Shown: positions 59,900 to 64,000 of the stretch, piece by piece
How the letters are laid out: every line of letters starts with the position of its first letter
Position numbering within the stretch: the stretch's first letter is position 1
Origin: Rhizophagus irregularis
Lineage: Eukaryota; Glomeromycota; Glomeromycetes; Glomerales; Glomeraceae
Reading direction: 5' to 3'
Assembly (NCBI RefSeq): GCF_026210795.1
Contig: NC_089439.1
Span: 496,001-560,000 of the forward strand
DNA length: 64,000 nucleotides
Notes under the pieces: model-generated
The model's database searches: none
The model's input: only the letters and a program-made list of their open reading frames with translations
What the model was told of the DNA's origin: nothing
Program-made: the position numbers and the translations under genes

Positions 59900-62800
59900 T
59901 TATTCCGTAAAATCAGTAATTTCTACCGTACTATTACTGAAAAGATTTTTTGTAAAGGGATTAAGTAATCGAGATGTATAAATAGCTTGAACATGAGTTG
60001 TTGATTTGTTGTTATTTTTAATTGATAAGAGATTTTCTTTTCTATATTCTTGTGTTTTCTTAAATTGTTCTTCAATTTCGTAGTGTTGTTTATTTTTCTT
60101 GAATTTTTGATCTAATGAATTATAAAATAATTCAATAATTTCTTTTACTTCAATAGAATTTGGTCTATTTTCTGGGTTTAAATCCCAACACCTTTTCATT
60201 AAATCAATATAACATTTTGGCGCAATTTTCTCATTGATTTCAGGTCTAATCCCATTACATATATTTAATACCAAAACCTGATCATGAGCACAATCATCAA
60301 AAGGTTGTCTTCCAGCTGCTACAAAATGCATAACCATACCAAAACTATATATATCTGCTGCTTGAGTATAAGGTTTTCCTCTTAATACTTCAGGAGCTAC
60401 ATATGGCATAACTCCATAAATACTTGCTTCGTCAATATCATCAATTTTTCTACATAATCCCATATCAGATATACATGCATTATAATTATTATCATTATCA
60501 TTATTATTTTCGTGTGAGGAATAAATGTGAAAATCATTTAAAATTTCTTGCTTTGTAATCAATATGTTTCCTATGTGAAAATCACGATGAACCATCTGTT
60601 TTTGATGAATCTCACTAAGGCCATTAATAATATTAGTTAACACTTTTAATCCATTAAACCAATCAAAACTTTCATAATTCTTATCTAAATAATTATCGAA
60701 ACTTCCTCCTTCAGCATATTCAAAAACCATAATATAATTTTTTGTATTTGGATCTTGAGATATTCCATATATTTTAAGAATATTTTCTATTTTTTGATTT
60801 GGATATGCTTTAACCTATTGAATAATATTTTAATATACAATATATATAAATGTTACTTTGCAAAAATAATTAAATTACAATGAAATTTCATACCTCATTT
60901 ATAAACTCATCAAGGAAATTTTGTGAATTATGTAAACATTTTAAAGCAACTCTTGTATTTGGTTTTCTTCGCCAATATCCACCAGTATCACTTTCATGTA
61001 ATAAGCCATCTTTCCATATTGCTGAATATACTGTAGAAAAACCACCTTTGCCTATTTCTTTAAGATCATAAAACTGATCATATGGCACCCATTCAAATAT
61101 AACACCAAAATAATAAGAGTTATAATTAATATTTAATTTCATTTCTTGAATCAAATCACTAATTTTTTTATTTTCATGGCTGGTTTGACATAACATACAG
61201 CTTTTGTTATTTATTTCAAACTTATTGTTGTATTTTTTATAACAGTATATACAATAATATTTATCTTGAAGAACTAAAATAAAATCTTTTGTAATTGGAT
61301 TTTGAGATATGCCATAACTTTCCTTTATTGAATACATGATCTGTTGTATATAATAAAATATTATATTAATAATTGATAATAATTAAAGATACATTTATAG
61401 AAATTTCATACCTCATTTAAACATTTATTATTAAAATCTTGTGAATTATAGAGGCATTTTAATAAAACTTTCTCATTTAATTTCCTTTTAAATTTCCTAC
61501 TTATTTTACTATAATATAATAGACCATCTTTCCATACTGCTGTAGTAAATACACATTTTCCCATTTCATCACTAATATCAATAAACTTGTTATATGGTAT
61601 CCATTCAAATACTGCATCCTCATAGCCATTAATCTTTAATTGCATTTTTTGAATGAAATTATCGATTTGTCCATTTCCACTAGTCCAGTTTGTAAAATCA
61701 TTTTTTAAATAATTTATTTGGCATGATCTACACCATTTGTCATATTTATTTACATATATATTACCACATTTTTCACAATACTCTTCAAAATATTCACAAT
61801 TCAATATTAAAATATAATCTTTTGTATCTGGATTTTGAGATATTCCATAACACCCATAAGTTGGTTTAAATTTTGTACTAATGTTATAATAAGAATAATC
61901 CAAGAAAGATTCTACCTAATAAAAATATAAAAGAAATTAATATTATATTAATATTCATATTAAATTAATAGGAAATTTAATACCTTATTTATAAATAATT
62001 CATCAATAACATTTTGTGAATTATATAAATATTTTAAACAAACTTTTTCATGTGACGTTCTCATCCATTTTATTTCATAAGTATTGTAACATAATGGGCC
62101 TTCTTTCCATATTGCTGTAGTTAAACAATTATTTCCTATTTCTTTGATATCAATAAACTCATTGTATGATATCCATTCAAATATAACAGAAGTTTTAATA
62201 CCAACTTCTAATTGCATTTTTTGAATGGAATTATCAATCTTTTCATTTCCACTGGTCCATTTTGTATAATTAATTTTTAAATCATTTATTAGACATGATT
62301 CACAAAACGCATGATCTAATTTTGTATATTCTTTATCACATTCTTTGCAATATTTATTATAATATGTAATATGAATCACCAATATATAATCTTTTGTATT
62401 CGGATTTTGAGAAATTCCATAAATTAGTACATATGATACTGTAGCCTAGTTAAATATATAAAGAAGAAACAAATTATTATCTAGCAAATAAATAAATATA
62501 TATTGAAAATTCATACCTTATTTAGAAATTCATCAGTAAGATTTTGTGAATTAGATAAGCATTTTAATACAACCTTTTTATATGAATTTCTCATCCATTC
62601 CTTCTCAAAATTATCATAATATAGTGGACCTTCCTTCCAAATTGCTGTAGACAATTCACCTTTTCCTATTTCTTTAATTTCAATTAACTCATTGTATGGT
62701 ATCCATTCAAATATTAAATCAAAACTTGTCATAACATTTAATTGCTTCTTTTGAATAAAATTATCAATTTTCTCGTCTCCACTGGTCCAGTTGATAAAAT

Positions 62801-63416
62801 TATCTTTTAATTGATTTATATGACATGATTTGCACCATTTTCTTGCTAAATCCATTTCTAAATTATATTCAGAATTATAATCTTTAAGATGATAATCATA
62901 TCGTATACCACATTTTTCACAATAAAAGACAAAATATTCTTTGCCAAAAATCAAAATATAATCTCTTGTAACTGGATTTTGAGAAATTCCATAGTCTTCC
63001 TTATTGTCTAGTAAGAAATATGATTTAACCTATTAAAATACAGTAGGAAATTAATATTATACTAATATTCAAATTAAATACGTAAAAAATTTTATTACCT
63101 CATTTATAAATTCATTTGTAATATTTTCTGAGTCATATAAAAATCTTAATACAACTTTTTCATATGATGATCTTATCCATTCCTCTTCATCTTTATCATA
63201 ACTCAATGGACCATCCTTCCATATTGCTGTAGCAATATCACTTTTTTCTAATATTTTAATTCCAATAAACTTATCATATGGTATCCATTCGAATACTACT
63301 TTTCTATTATTTCTATTATAACCTGGGACATATTCTAATTGCTTTTCCTGAATGAAATTATCAAATATTTCATTCCCACTGGTCCAATTTGCAAAATTTT
63401 TTGAAAGAAATTCCAT
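59900..63416 (-). CDS. Modular kinase with five tandem N-lobe modules and one C-lobe; 6 exons, 1,052 aa
   Basis: Exons (minus): 63416-63099, 63029-62517, 62445-61984, 61915-61412, 61340-60894, 60814-59900. Introns are 68-79 nt, all GT-AG and all phase 0; the whole frame is open. Modules 1-4 contain (N/K)WTSG(N/D) with FIQ(E/K)-type helices, (F/E)WI.Y, (A/V)W(K)(D/E)G(P/L)L and KV(V/C/L)L(K/R); module 5 has GKGGFSTVYSA and VALK. Their glycine loops are degraded in modules 1-4 (EKSDIATAIW, GKGELSTAIW, GNNCLTTAIW, GKCVFTTAVW). Exons 2-5 start with YGISQNP.T(K/R)D(Y/F)I then CxxC...CxxC. Exon 6 holds VHRDFHIGNIL (HRD at 824-826), DMG (865-867), APEVLRGKPYTQAADIYSFG and the family tail. So one active catalytic unit follows four pseudokinase-like N-lobes. 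Probable cytoplasmic signalling protein; partners unknown. Confidence 0.85.
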
Positions 63417-63531
63417 TGAATATTAAAATTTTTGGACAGAGAATAAAATGTAATTACCCCCCAAAGATTAGTATACAAAGAAAATTGGCGTAAATTGTGT
63501 TGCATGTCACAAGTAATGAACAACATATATA

Positions 63532-63581
63532 TTTGATCACATGATCAAATTTACACAAGATTTTGTGAAGTCACGTGACTT
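63532..63581. promoter_or_regulatory. Palindromic boxes upstream of the modular kinase
   Basis: About 115-165 bp upstream of the ATG (63,416) are TTTGATCACATGATCAAA (near-palindrome, 63,532-63,549) and AAGTCACGTGACTT (perfect 14-bp palindrome, 63,568-63,581) containing the CACGTG E-box core. They sit where a fungal promoter would be and could bind a bHLH or similar dimer. TCACGTGA also occurs elsewhere in the window outside promoters, so function is inferred. Confidence 0.35.
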
Positions 63582-64000
63582 TAACCAACAAATGCAATGT
63601 GCAAAGGTGACTTCCAATCATTTGTCTGGAACTGTTTTTGTACACTTTTGTGCTTGTCAATGTTATAGGACTCCGCCTAATATAGTGACTTATAATATTT
63701 TGTTATAATACTGTGTGGCTAATATCAACGTGATTTAACTTTGAATATTATGCTCTTTTAGCTTAGCTCACAGTATAAAATTATTTCTATTGTCATTTTT
63801 TTATATAGCCTTCAGTTCTAAGTCACTTTTTCTTGAAAATTCTTATGTAGGTGGTTGTGTAGAAAAAATTAACTATGATCGCGTAATTCTGCTCCGCCCC
63901 TTTTGGTAAACGAAATTCTCTATTTTCCATATTAAACAAAAAATCATAAATTACCGGAAAATTTCCTTGTAATTCGTGTGAAAATAGCCATCATTGAACT
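63582..64000. other. Window edge, no supported gene
   Basis: No coding region or repeat end is recognised in the last 420 bases. Confidence 0.35.

Noticed and set aside
60880-61071. 63-codon plus-strand frame at 60,880-61,071
   Set aside because: Antisense shadow of exon 5 of the modular kinase, including its conserved motifs read backwards.
1-64000. tRNA, rRNA or snRNA genes
   Set aside because: I scanned for tRNA-like GGTTCGAATCC boxes and rRNA-like GC-rich conserved blocks and saw none; a covariance-model search would be needed to be certain.

Overview
This looks like nuclear DNA of an arbuscular mycorrhizal fungus, most likely Rhizophagus irregularis or a close relative (Glomeromycotina). 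That is inferred from family recognition, not from a search. The DNA is very AT-rich and gene-poor. Genes carry short GT-AG introns (mostly about 50-100 nt). The gene families are typical of that lineage: expanded tyrosine-kinase-like (TKL-type) kinases with an NWTSGN motif, a Crinkler (CRN) effector-like protein with a P-loop NTPase, a propeller plus TRP-like channel, and a kelch protein with a membrane anchor. Nothing suggests a bacterium, plasmid or virus.

Layout. 1-14,000 holds one small hypothetical gene and several decayed genes and DNA transposons; the best is a non-autonomous hAT element (12,352-13,573) with a perfect 8-bp target duplication. 14,036-16,201 (-) is a complete kinase gene whose C-terminal tail is split into six tiny exons. 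19,026-21,818 (-) is a complete CRN-type gene. 22,388-25,391 is a transposon island: a TIR element with CCGTAT-rich ends, then a dead LINE 3' end with an RNase H remnant. 25,817-26,875 is a dead copy of a modular kinase. 29,557-29,969 is a small Helitron. 30,551-34,643 (+) is an 8-exon TRP-like channel gene. 36,228-40,440 (+) is a modular kinase locus with one broken module and a 1.15-kb palindromic transposon in an intron. Two diverged copies of one segment lie at about 43.25-47.3 kb and 55.6-57.9 kb; each keeps one small gene and has lost the other. A dead hAT and other repeats occupy 47.7-52.3 kb. A kelch type I membrane protein is at 52,474-54,153 (-). The window closes with an intact modular kinase, 59,900-63,416 (-).

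Most notable system. Three copies of one kinase gene occur in different states (dead at 25.8 kb, partly broken at 36-40 kb, fully open at 60-63 kb). In the intact copy six exons join in phase 0 into a 1,052-residue frame with five successive kinase N-lobe modules but one C-lobe. Each internal exon runs from the beta4-beta5 end of one N-lobe, through a CxxC...CxxC zinc-ribbon-like segment, into the next N-lobe up to helix C. All junctions are phase 0, so exons can be added, lost or skipped without changing frame. Only the last N-lobe has a good glycine-rich loop. This could be a pseudokinase array, possibly a sensory or scaffold surface in front of one catalytic domain; the function is inference. 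Exon boundaries were worked out by eye from GT-AG sites and frame continuity and need transcript confirmation.
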